A stretch of 22,663 bases of DNA, from positions 1-22,663 of the forward strand of contig JALLAZ010000736.1 of assembly GCA_036939755.1 (NCBI GenBank), written 5' to 3'. The translations under genes and the position numbers were made by a program. Source of the stretch: Stephanodiscus triporus (lineage: Eukaryota; Bacillariophyta; Thalassiosirophyceae; Thalassiosirales; Thalassiosiraceae). The notes beneath the pieces were generated by a model. That model made no database searches. It was not told the origin of the DNA and worked only from the letters and a program-made list of their open reading frames with translations. Positions 1 to 8,123 of the stretch are shown here, one piece after another (within the stretch, counting starts at the first letter, position 1; each line of letters starts with the position of its first letter).

Positions 1-262
1 AAGAGAAAGGCGCTGTCGCCGGCGTTGTTGTCCGCTGCGTCGACCGCCGGCGAGAGCGACAAGCGATTGTGGTAGCGAGAGAAGCGGCGGTGGCAGCAGC
101 GGGAGGCGGCGTCTCCATCGTCTCTTGCTTTGCTGGTGCCCCCTCCGCCTCCCCTCCCGGGCCTCCGCAGCGCAAGGGGGTCGAAATTGCACCATCCCTG
201 TTCCCCAACGAACGTCATCTCACTCGCGACGCGCGGCGACTTCGGCGGCGACAGCGGCATCC

Positions 263-1611
263 ATGCAAGCGACGGGTGACGACGACCACAATGATGATGA
301 CGACGACAACCATCCCCCCCGCAGGAGGGGGAGGAGGCACGGTCGCACCCTCACCATACTGACCATACCCCACTCGGCGTCGGCACGCATAGCAAACAAG
401 GCCATACTCGAGATGGCCATGTCCATCACGTCCCGCAAGCTGAGGGTGGTTCTGAGGGCGACGTCCCGCGATGACCTCAACGACGACTGCGACGGCGACA
501 ACAACGATTACGACAAGGACGTCATCAGCCTGACCCAGCTCCAGCGGTATGCGGGGGAGGTGTACAGCATGGCGTGGGACATGGCCCTTGGTCTCGATGA
601 GCACGAGCGGAAGCATGACGGTGACGACATCGACATTGACATCGACGATGGCAGTGGCAGCAAGGTCGCGACAGGGGGGAAATTGCTACGGGGTGGGTGA
701 CGCCCGCATTGCGCGTCGGCGGGTCCGGTCGGGCCTATGCATCGTCGTTGTCGTCATCGTCGGGATACGGGGGGGGTGGGGTGGGGAACAACGACGACGT
801 CGTTCGTCGTCGCGGCAGCAGCGCCGCGCAGGGGGGATTGCGGGAGCACGTCGACGCGGTCAACGCCGAACGCGCGACTAGGGGATTGGGTATGCTGGAG
901 GCGTTGCACGTCGACGATTGGCCCGACGGGGCGGAGGTGAGGGGCGATCCGAACGTCGTATTCCTCGAGGACGAAGGCGCGTTCGACAGGTTTGGCGGCG
1001 GCACGAGGTCGTCGTCTTCGTCTTCGGTCGAGCGGAGGCGGAAGAACTACTACAACGACGACAACAAAAATGACGAAGGCCCCATCTTGGGCGGCACCGC
1101 CATCCCCCCCTCGTCGCTTTACTCGTCGGTGTGCGTGGGAGGGACCTTCGACGGGATGCACTACGGCCACCGGAAGCTCCTCACGCTCGCCGTGTCCTCC
1201 GTCCAGCCCGTGACGGGACGACTGCTCATCGGGGTCACGCGCGACGAGATGCTCTCGCACAAGGCGTACGCCGATCGCATACCGTCGTTGGACGAGAGGA
1301 TCGCGGGCGTGTTGGATTTCATCGGCAACCTCGCTCCCGGGATGAAGAATCGTATACGCTGCGTCCCGATAAGCGACGAGTACGGACCGCCGGGACAGCC
1401 GGTCGATTCGAGGGTGTACCCGGGCCTCGCGAACGACTTCGACGCGCTTGTTCTAAGTCACGAGACGCTGCCCACCGGACGCAAGTTGAACGCCTACCGG
1501 GAGAGGGTGCTCGGACTCGGGCCGTTGAAGTTGCTATGCACCCAGAGGACGGAGCCGCACGGGATGAGCAGCACGGCCCTTCGGCGGATGAGGACGACCC
1601 AGGGGATGTAG
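263..1611 (+). CDS. Phosphopantetheine adenylyltransferase (PPAT), spliced or frame-broken 5' part
   Basis: The protein transfers an adenylyl group from ATP to 4'-phosphopantetheine, giving dephospho-CoA, the penultimate step of CoA synthesis. The nucleotidyltransferase fold is clear: VGGTFDGMHYGH holds the HxGH ATP-binding motif (HYGH at 1159-1170), and SSTALRR near the C-terminus matches the family's ISSTxxR motif. The catalytic frame is open from about 700 to the stop at 1611 but has no ATG before 892. The frame upstream (263-700, ATG at 263) reads plausible protein (for example ISLTQLQRYAGEVYSMAWD) and ends at 698-700. An intron with donor GTGACG at 697 and acceptor CAG at 818 or 821 joins the two in phase, giving about 407 residues; this is inferred. 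The upstream frame is also open to the window edge without another ATG, so the true start may lie outside. No kinase (DPCK) domain follows, so it is not a full bifunctional CoA synthase. Low-complexity Ser/Asp runs separate the N-terminal part from the catalytic domain. Confidence 0.8.
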
Positions 1612-1765
1612 ATCGCTAAAAATACTCGCAATTCATGCTGTAATCGCTCGCTACTATCTAGTATGACTCTAATGATACATTTTTGATATTGGTTTGAACT
1701 GAGTGTCTATTCAGTTGAAACATACGTTTCGTAAACGAAGTCGTTGCGTCTCAGTGCCGGGTCCA
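1612..1765. other. Short convergent intergenic region
   Basis: The 154-bp AT-rich stretch lies between the PPAT stop and the stop of the minus-strand M8 peptidase. It holds both 3' ends; no other gene was seen. Confidence 0.5.
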
Positions 1766-4631
1766 TCATGTCAATGACATGGTGACAAGCAAAGTAGATT
1801 GAATGAGCGAATACAGCCACTTAAATGAGACCAAAGTCGCCGTGGAGGATAGGCTCATCGCCGGATCACGCTCGACTCCGTTGAGCGACCCTTGACTTGA
1901 ACCAATAAGGATTGTAATCGTATCCTCACCGCCATCGTCGACTTCGGGGGGAAGATTATCGTCAAGCGATTCTTCTAAGCTCACATCGACATCCGTGGGT
2001 GTGGCAATGGGCGTATCATCGAAAACGCCGATTTGAGTATCCTCGGCTGTCGGTGCAGGCGTCGGCGGTAGGATCGGCGAGTTTGCGCAAATCGGACTCG
2101 CGTCGTTGGGGTCGAAGCACTCGCACCCGTTCACAACCCCGTGATGACAAATTCCACGACCGGAACAATTAGCCGGGCAATAAAAACTGGATCATTTTGG
2201 GACGAGAGGCGGCAATCACGAGAAATGATATATACATAGTAAGAGATACGAAATAAAAAGAATCCGCCGAAAATGAGAGTGCGACAATGCTCCATCGTAC
2301 CCTGGACAAAGTATCTCCCGACGCGGGCATTCGATCCTGACATCCGTTAATCCTGGCAAATCGACAACCTGGCCATCCGTCTCGCAGATGACGGTTTCTC
2401 CGTCCACACCGACGGTCACGGCCACCGCGACGATGTTGCCGTACTCCGCGCATTCGATCTTCAGACAAAGGGGTCGCTCGATGCCGCCCCCGAGCGTATC
2501 GAAGCACCTGCTGCCGTCTCCCCCGAACGACTCGAAGGCGTACGCGTCCCCCGGCGCGGTCTCGCCTAGCGAACAATCCACATAGAGAGGTCCGGTTGGC
2601 ACGCCATTACCGTCGTAAACGAAGGACGTGGGCGCGGCGTAGGTTGGACAGTACTCGGCATCGAAACGAAGGAAGGACCCGAGGAGAGAACCGCCGTCGG
2701 TGTCGACGTTCCCGAACCGCGTTCGGTAATTCGTCCCTGGCGGTTCGGGAACGTCCAGGTACGGGTACAACGGATCCAATCCGTACGTCCCGTGATCGAC
2801 GAGGTCGCACCTCGCGGCCCTCGTGTGGGTTACGTCGCAGCGCACGTCGGAGGTATCGGTCGTGACGTTGCAGAATGTGCCGACCCCGAAGGGCGGCACC
2901 GCTCCGCCGTCGACGATGCAATCGTCGGTGAGGAAGTCGCATCCGGCACCGTACCCGAAGGCCGACGGTATCAGTACGCCGGCGGACGCGGAGTAATTCG
3001 CCTTGTACCATCCGGTGTCCTCCATTAGCGCCAATGTGAGCGAGGTCACGGACTGCACCCACGGCATGTCGCGCGATACTAGGGTCTCGGTGCCGAAAAA
3101 TCGCTGGATATTTTCAAGTGGGAGGGCGAATGAAAACCCCCCGGGGTGGGCGACGCAAACGACGCAAACGACGAGGGGGGTGGGTGGGCGGCGGACGAGG
3201 AAATTTAGCGCCCCGTAAGTTCCTCCGAGGCGGTCAAGTGTTCGATGAACATCGCACCTCCTCTCCGGAGAAAGAACAACTCACCGTGCTCCAATGACTA
3301 CCCACGCAATTGCCGTCGTTCGTATCCAACCTCGCTCCCATCCCGACCACCCCATCCGTCGTCCACCCCCCCTCCCCCTCCCCGCCTCGACGATGACAAT
3401 CGAATTGATTCGCGATCACGTTCCTAACCGTCGGAGTCACGACCTCGTGGTACCTCGTTCCCCTCGACGTCGTCCCCGTCGCGTACGTCTCCGTCGAGGG
3501 CAGGTACACGCCCGTCTTCGTCTTCCCGTTCGGACAGAGTACGTCGTCGGACGCGACCAGCGGACGGGCGGTACGCGGCCTGCCGTCGTCGTTCGCGTCC
3601 CTCCAGTACGGCGCGGTCGAACCGCTCATGCCCAGCACGTGCGCGTATTCGTGCCGCAGCACCTCGTCGATGCGGAGGCGCTGGGCCGCGCCGACTTCGG
3701 TGTCGGACGTAAGCGATTCGAAGTTCCCGGACGTGCACAGGTACACGGTCCCCGCGATCGGACGATCGTACTGGTCCGACAGGCACGCGTCCGACAGGGC
3801 TATGGGCGGATCGTCGTCGAGGCACGGCCCTTCGTCCATGAGGAGGTATATCACGAGGTCGGCGTTCGCGTAGGTGCGATCGCCGTTGCCTTCGTCCTCC
3901 GGCTCCTCCGCTCCTCCTCCTCCCGACGACGACGACGACGATGACGACGACGACCAAGCCAACGGACAGTCGTCTCGAGACACGATCAATTCCCCCGTCA
4001 CCGGGATCGTCGACAGGTGCTCGCCCCAGAATTTCGACGCGTCCGGTCCCGCGATCGCGGCGACGTATTCCGTGATGTCGGCGTAGTAGCCCGTCGGATC
4101 GTTAGTCGCGAGCGGCACGAGTCTGCGACCGTCGACGACTATGCGCATGGGACGGTACAATGACGTCGTCGGAGAGGCCGTCGGAGAGGCCGTCGGAGGA
4201 GGAGAGGTCGTCGCGACGGCGCCACCGCCGCCGGAAGAAGTCGACGGGGGAGGGGGAGGAGCGGACGAGGGGGACGACGACGACGAGGTCGGCCATCGGT
4301 CGTCGACGAAGTGGACGTCGACGCTTCGATCGTCGAACGCCGATGACGACGACAACGACGACGATGGCAACCCCCCCCGAACCTCCTTCTCTTCCCCGGA
4401 CGACGCGTCGAACGGATGACCCCCCGCGTACTCGACGGCGCGCACGCTCCTTCGTCGTCGTCGCGATGTCGATGACCACGACGTCGACGTGGGCAGGGAC
4501 GTCGTCGTCGTCGTTGTCGTCATCGTCGTCGTCGTTGTCGTCGTCGTCGTCGTCGGCGGCAGCAGGAGGAGGAGGCACGCGAGCAGCGCCCTCGCGGCCG
4601 TCGTCGTAGTCATAATAAATATATTGGCCAT
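1766..4631 (-). CDS. Leishmanolysin-like (GP63, peptidase family M8) secreted or surface metallopeptidase
   Basis: This is a zinc metallopeptidase of about 856 residues. Three exons on the minus strand (4631-3285, 3103-2301, 2186-1766) join in phase across introns 3104-3284 (GTGAGT...CAG) and 2187-2300 (GTACGA...CAG). The ATG at 4631 begins a signal peptide with the core ALLACLLLLLPP, followed by Thr-, Ser- and Pro-rich low complexity. The zinc motif HEYAHVLGMS is at residues 327-336 (HEYAH at 3639-3653). The third His ligand is in GSHW (His446), just before intron 1. Exon 2 resumes with the family segment SLTLALMEDTGWY and a Cys-rich region. Intron 2 splits an EGF-like knot reading CPGFYCPANCSGRGICHHG. 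The last ~30 residues are Ser/Leu/Thr-rich and moderately hydrophobic, so a GPI signal or weak membrane anchor is possible. Family members degrade extracellular or cell-wall proteins. The family call is firm; the substrate is unknown. Confidence 0.9.
4498..4560. repeat. Degenerate GTC/GAC trinucleotide run
   Basis: An almost pure (GTC)n tract with occasional GTT/ATC units lies in the first exon of the minus-strand M8 peptidase, where it encodes the poly-Thr stretch after the signal peptide. A similar (GAC)n run at 3925-3955 encodes poly-Ser in the same gene. These runs produce long but meaningless open frames on the opposite strand. Confidence 0.8.
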
Positions 4632-4675
4632 AATGTGTCTTCGGACTTTATGGGGGGAGGAGGTCTTCGTTGGAA

Positions 4676-4702
4676 TAATATAAAAGTATATAAAATATTT
4701 GG
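4676..4702. promoter_or_regulatory. AT-rich, TATA-like upstream element
   Basis: The stretch between the M8 peptidase start (4631, minus) and tRNA-Glu (4722, plus) contains TATAAAA and TATATAAAA words about 45-70 nt upstream of the peptidase ATG and 20-45 nt upstream of the tRNA. It could act as a TATA-like element for either gene. The assignment rests on position and base composition only. Confidence 0.3.
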
Positions 4703-4721
4703 AGCAGTAATATGTCAGCAA

Positions 4722-4794
4722 TCCGATATAGTGTAGGTGGTCATCACACTAGCCTCTCACGCTGGAAACCGGGGTTCGAGTCCCCGTATCGGAA
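4722..4794 (+). tRNA. tRNA-Glu (anticodon CTC)
   Basis: A complete 73-nt cloverleaf. The 7-bp acceptor stem is TCCGATA/TATCGGA with discriminator A4794. The anticodon stem CTAGC/GCTGG encloses loop CTCTCAC, with anticodon CTC at 4756-4758. The T arm is CGGGG-TTCGAGT-CCCCG. There is no intron and CCA is not encoded. It is followed after 13 nt by tRNA-Gly with no T4 terminator between them. Confidence 0.95.
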
Positions 4795-4807
4795 AGCGAA
4801 CACTTTC

Positions 4808-4878
4808 GCGCCAGTGGTTTAGTGGTAAAATCCAACGTTGCCATCGTTGGGCCCCGAGTTCGATTCTCGGCTGGCGCA
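4808..4878 (+). tRNA. tRNA-Gly (anticodon GCC)
   Basis: A complete 71-nt cloverleaf. The acceptor stem is GCGCCAG/CTGGCGC with discriminator A4878. The anticodon stem CAACG/CGTTG encloses loop TTGCCAT, giving anticodon GCC. It lies directly behind tRNA-Glu on the same strand. A T4 run at 4883-4886 follows and is the likely Pol III terminator for one or both tRNAs. Confidence 0.95.
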
Positions 4879-4927
4879 TCAATTTTCGTCAGCTGGCCGA
4901 CGACACATTATTTTCGGCTGGCGCATC
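4867..4927 (+). repeat. Duplicated 3' end of tRNA-Gly
   Basis: The 14-nt word TCGGCTGGCGCATC, which is the T-arm/acceptor 3' end of tRNA-Gly plus two flanking bases (4867-4880), recurs exactly at 4914-4927, 47 nt downstream. The rest of the tRNA is not repeated. It may be a remnant of a tandem tRNA duplication or of tRNA-derived insertion. Confidence 0.6.
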
Positions 4928-5205
4928 TTTATTGTTTGTTTGATTTTTTCCCACAGCCGATGTAAAACACACTCCTATTATGATCGTGCGTATGGTCACG
5001 CTCGCGATAGAGGATGATGCCCAGAAATGCATGTCGTCCATCATTACAATTTTCAGGATACAACATGCCCCGAATGGATGATAATAATATGCACACAAGG
5101 GAAAAGTAAGGGACCCTGAAGAGTGCAAATGTGTCGTGACTGATCTTTTTTTATCAAATTCTCCAGTAAAGCTATCTTTCTTCGGAACTAAAACCGGTCA
5201 AATCC
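4879..5205. other. Intergenic region without recognised genes
   Basis: The 327-bp region between tRNA-Gly and the 3' end of the LOG-like gene holds the T4 terminator at 4883-4886, the partial tRNA-Gly 3' repeat (4914-4927) and a T6 run near 4944. A 79-codon minus-strand open frame (4889-5128) shows no family character and was not called. Confidence 0.5.
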
Positions 5206-6498
5206 CTACATTCTCCTCCCGGAGGTCATTCGAGAAGCGACGAGGACTCCCATCGACAATCCTGCGATAAAAGCTACTAAACTCTGCCAAGAAGGCTTCC
5301 ATCCCCCTCCTCCGTCGTCTACGCCACGTCGGGAATCTGTACCATCTCCGAAGAAAGATTCCATGTGCCTCCAATTGGTCATTGTCGAACCGGACAGGTT
5401 GGACTGCATTCTCTTCAGCTTATCGCGTTTCGACGATTTCGGTTGGTCTTCCGCACGCTTGTTCTTCGGGTCGGCCAGATACGATTCGATCCATTCCACC
5501 GCCGCCCTGAGCGCGTTATGGGAAAAGTCGGCCCGGAGCGACCGTGAGAAAGACGAACGACACGAAACTTGTTCGCCACGACGAACGAAGCAAAAACGTG
5601 CGTCTCATCACGAAAAGTATCGTGCACTCACTCCGGCGTTTCCTCGAAATGCAATATGTCTCGGGGGTGCTTGTACAGGAGCTCGTCCTCGTGCGCCCTC
5701 GAGAGCATGGCGCGGAAGGAGTCGTAATACCCGTCGACGTTTATGCAAACGATCGGTATCGAGTGAAACCCTATGTGCCTGGCGCATGCCATTTCCCACA
5801 ACTGTAGTAAACGGGGGAGAGAGAGAGAGAGAGAGAGAGAGTTCGAATTCAGGAATCAAACGAAATAAAAGCCGAAATAGTGATAAATGAATGGGGCACG
5901 ATTCGAATGTACATAAGTATTATCTCACCTCATCCCAAGTACCAGGCCCGCCGGGCAAAACCACGAGAGCGTCCGCCCCCTCCACGAGGAGCCTCTTCCT
6001 CTCCTGGAGGTCGTTCCCCCTCGCGATCACGATCTCGTGCTTCCTCCCGCCCGTCCCCGTCCCCGTCCCCCCTTTCTCCTCCCCGTCGGCGTCGTGTTGG
6101 TGGTGGAACACCGACGACGTCCCCTCGAACCAGCCGCTGTCCTCCCTGACGAACTTCTCGTGTATCACGCCCACGATGCGCCCGCCGGCGTCGTGCGCGC
6201 CGGCGTTCATCGCGTCCATGCACCCGGACGATCCCGCGCCGTTGACGCAGGTGTGCCCGCGCATCGCGAGGGCCCGACCGAGATCGTACGCGGCGTCGGT
6301 GTACCTCGTCGGAGTGCGGGAGGACGACGAGCCGTAGCAGCACACGCGCAGGGGGGGGCGGCGGGGCGGCGTTTTCGCATTCGTCGTCGATGATTCATCC
6401 TCCTCGGCTCGTGCGCCCGCGGGACACGACGACGACTCGTCGCGGATGTCGTCGTCGTCCGGCATCGTCGCTTCGTTCGTGTCTTCCATCGTCGTCAT
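5206..6498 (-). CDS. LOG-family (lysine-decarboxylase-like) nucleotide phosphoribohydrolase with C-terminal membrane tail
   Basis: LOG proteins cleave nucleoside 5'-monophosphates, classically cytokinin riboside monophosphate, to the free base. Three minus-strand exons (6498-5929, 5801-5632, 5506-5206) join in phase across introns 5802-5928 (GTGAGA...CAG) and 5507-5631 (GTGAGT...CAG) to give about 346 residues. Residues 50-190 carry the Rossmann-like fold: VNGAGSSGCMDAMNAGA, GGRIVGVIH and the signature PGGPGTWDE (182-190), preceded by ERKR. Exon 2 continues with LWEMACARHIGFHS and NVDGYYDSF, as the family requires. The N-terminus is acidic, with no targeting signal. Beyond the LOG fold lies a charged linker of ~70 residues, then one hydrophobic segment (QSLVAFIAGLSMGVLVAS) and a basic tail (RMTSGRRM). 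That suggests a tail-anchored protein, which is unusual for this normally soluble family. Cytokinin metabolism specifically is not shown. It shares a 170-bp upstream region with MTF. Confidence 0.9.
5817..5841. repeat. (GA)n microsatellite inside LOG intron 1
   Basis: About 12 GA units on the plus strand read as (TC)n on the coding strand, 13-40 nt upstream of the acceptor at 5802-5804, where the tract can serve as the polypyrimidine tract. Confidence 0.85.
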
Positions 6499-6668
6499 TG
6501 ATTTTTCGAGTGAGAAAAGTGGGAGGGGCGGGGGGGATTTTCAAACTCTCTGTTCTGAAAAAAGTCCCGCCATTTCTTTGTAAGATTCTCGCAAGCGTCA
6601 TTTTATTTTTTTGTGTTCCACGCGGTCTCCTCATTCTCTCTCTATCTCTCTCTGACCATGACGAACAC
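6499..6668. promoter_or_regulatory. Shared upstream region of LOG and MTF (divergent)
   Basis: The 170 bp between two start codons facing away from each other must hold both 5' UTRs and promoters. It is less GC-rich than the flanking genes and carries pyrimidine runs (TCTCTCTCT near 6640). A 4-codon upstream ORF at 6658-6672 overlaps the MTF start. Confidence 0.5.
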
Positions 6669-6672
6669 ATGA
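6658..6672 (+). promoter_or_regulatory. uORF (4 codons) overlapping the MTF start codon
   Basis: ATG at 6658 opens a frame of four sense codons whose TGA (6670-6672) overlaps the MTF ATG (6669-6671) as ATGA. If the transcript includes it, ribosomes reach the main start only by leaky scanning or by reinitiation after termination. The transcript start is not known. Confidence 0.4.
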
Positions 6673-8066
6673 AAAGCTCACCAACGACCCCCACAAACCA
6701 CCTGGCGTCGATCGTCGTCGTGGCAATCGTCTCCATAATGGCATGTTGCGCCCGTCTTCGACCGTGCCATGGATTCCAATCGATGGGAGCATTTGGCACG
6801 ACGACGACGAGCATTAGGATCCCTCGCGCGTATAATATAGGAGGACCGACGACGATTGCGGCTGGGTCACGTCTGCCCATCCCTCCCCGCTCCTTCGTAC
6901 GCTCCTCCGAATCGTCATCTCCCCGCATCCGTTCATATTCCTTCCGCGCCGCGTCGTCGCCGGATTCCGACGGCGACGACGAAGACGACGACGACGGCAG
7001 GGCGAGGGTATTATTCCTCGGCACCCCGGACGTCGCGGCCACCTCCCTCGAATCGATACACGAGGCGTCCCGACTTCCGGGATGTCCCTACCGACTCGTG
7101 GGCGTCGTCACCCAGCCGCCCAAGCGTCGCAAGAGGGGGGGTAAGGAGACGCCGAGTCCCGTCGGCATCGTCGCCGAGCGATTGGGATTGCGCGTCCTTT
7201 GTCCGGAGAGGGCGCGCGACGCGAACTTCCTCGACGAGGTCGAGCGGACGATGCGGCCGGACCTGTGCATCACCGCGGCGTACGGGCAGTACCTCCCGAA
7301 GAGGTTCCTCTCGCTGCCGAAATTCGGTACGCTGAACGTGCATCCGTCGCTGCTGCCGAGGTGGAGGGGATCGAGTCCGGTGCAGCGATCGCTCGAGGCG
7401 GGGGACGAGGTCGTGGGAGTTTCGGTCCTTTTCACCGTGTCGAGGATGGACGCGGGACCGATCATCGTCCAGGAAACGACGGCCGTCGACGGCAACGAGC
7501 AGGCGACGACGTTGTTGCCGAGGCTGTTCGATATCGGCACGAGGCGCCTGATCGACGCCCTACCCGGCGTGATCGGGGGGGAAATCACGTTCGATACCGC
7601 GATCGTACAGGACGAGAGCCTCGTACGCGAGGCGGGGATGATAGATTCGTCCGAGGGACAGCTGTGGCCGGCGAATATGACCGCGATTCAGTGTCACAAT
7701 CGCGTACGTGGATTTTCCATGTGGCCGGGAACGTTCGTCTACGTGCGAGTCGGGGACGACGACGACGACGGTGACGAATCGTCGTCGACGTCGAGGGAGC
7801 CTGTGAAGGTTAAGGTCATCGAATCGAGGGTGCTCGACGAAACGGCCGAGCCGACGAACGTGATCGAAATAGGACCGAGGAAGGGAGACGGGCTGCGCTT
7901 GGTCTGCGCCGACGGGTCCGTACTGGAACTGCTCAGGGTCCAGCCCGCCACGAGGAACGTCATGGACGCGAAGAGTTTCGTGAATGGGCTACAGGGTCAG
8001 AGGGTACGATGGCTGAGCGGGTCGGAACTAGGAATGGCCAATCCGCAAATTCAGCCGACGCATTAA
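6669..8066 (+). CDS. Methionyl-tRNA formyltransferase, plastid-type presequence
   Basis: The enzyme transfers a formyl group from 10-formyl-THF to Met-tRNA(fMet) for organellar translation initiation. It is a single exon of 465 residues. The ATG at 6669 is chosen because it begins a signal peptide (hydrophobic core ASIVVVAIVSIMACC, residues 13-27) ending PCHG|FQS. A Ser/Arg-rich transit-like stretch follows to about residue 96. Phe at the cleavage site is the hallmark of diatom plastid import. The open frame extends upstream to an ATG at 6390, but that stretch overlaps the LOG coding region and lacks family similarity. The formyltransferase domain starts at VLFLGTPDVAATS (~114). Catalytic residues are Asn223 and His225 in NVHPSLLPRWRG and Asp261 in RMDAGPII. 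The C-terminal OB-like domain is present (~residues 335-450), broken by an Asp/Ser-rich insertion (~360-375). The presequence argues for plastid rather than mitochondrial location. Confidence 0.93.
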   Translation: MKSSPTTPTNHLASIVVVAIVSIMACCARLRPCHGFQSMGAFGTTTTSIRIPRAYNIGGPTTIAAGSRLPIPPRSFVRSSESSSPRIRSYSFRAASSPDSDGDDEDDDDGRARVLFLGTPDVAATSLESIHEASRLPGCPYRLVGVVTQPPKRRKRGGKETPSPVGIVAERLGLRVLCPERARDANFLDEVERTMRPDLCITAAYGQYLPKRFLSLPKFGTLNVHPSLLPRWRGSSPVQRSLEAGDEVVGVSVLFTVSRMDAGPIIVQETTAVDGNEQATTLLPRLFDIGTRRLIDALPGVIGGEITFDTAIVQDESLVREAGMIDSSEGQLWPANMTAIQCHNRVRGFSMWPGTFVYVRVGDDDDDGDESSSTSREPVKVKVIESRVLDETAEPTNVIEIGPRKGDGLRLVCADGSVLELLRVQPATRNVMDAKSFVNGLQGQRVRWLSGSELGMANPQIQPTH

Positions 8067-8123
8067 GTACTCCGTATTATACGCAGTATACCTCTCTAGA
8101 GAGAGGAGTATGATTTTTTGCAA
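8067..8123. terminator. 57-bp convergent gap with 16-bp palindrome
   Basis: MTF (+) stops at 8066 and the RUS gene (-) stops at 8124. Between them, 8091-8106 is a perfect palindrome (CCTCTCTAGAGAGAGG) near short A/T runs. It could form a hairpin in both transcripts and mark a shared 3'-end region. This is positional inference only. Confidence 0.35.

Noticed and set aside
697..699. GTG as the PPAT start codon
   Set aside because: A GTG start would be exceptional in a nuclear gene; an intron with matching phases explains the frame change better.
2388..3062. Plus- and minus-strand Arg-rich frames inside the M8 peptidase exon 2
   Set aside because: They are out-of-frame shadows of the Cys-rich coding sequence and lose all domain similarity.
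3925..3955. Possible CRISPR-like or minisatellite array
   Set aside because: It is a short trinucleotide run inside coding sequence with no spacer-repeat structure.
4102..4609. Long open frames on both strands opposite the M8 peptidase N-terminus
   Set aside because: They come from GTC/GAC-type trinucleotide runs, which lack stops in several frames; their products are low-complexity Asp, Ser or Arg strings without family features.
4889..5128. Minus-strand 79-codon frame after the tRNAs
   Set aside because: No domain, signal or homology character; it runs through the tRNA-Gly 3' repeat.
6390..6668. Upstream extension of the MTF open frame to an ATG at 6390
   Set aside because: It overlaps the first exon of the divergent LOG gene, and the signal peptide plus Phe cleavage site fit a start at 6669.
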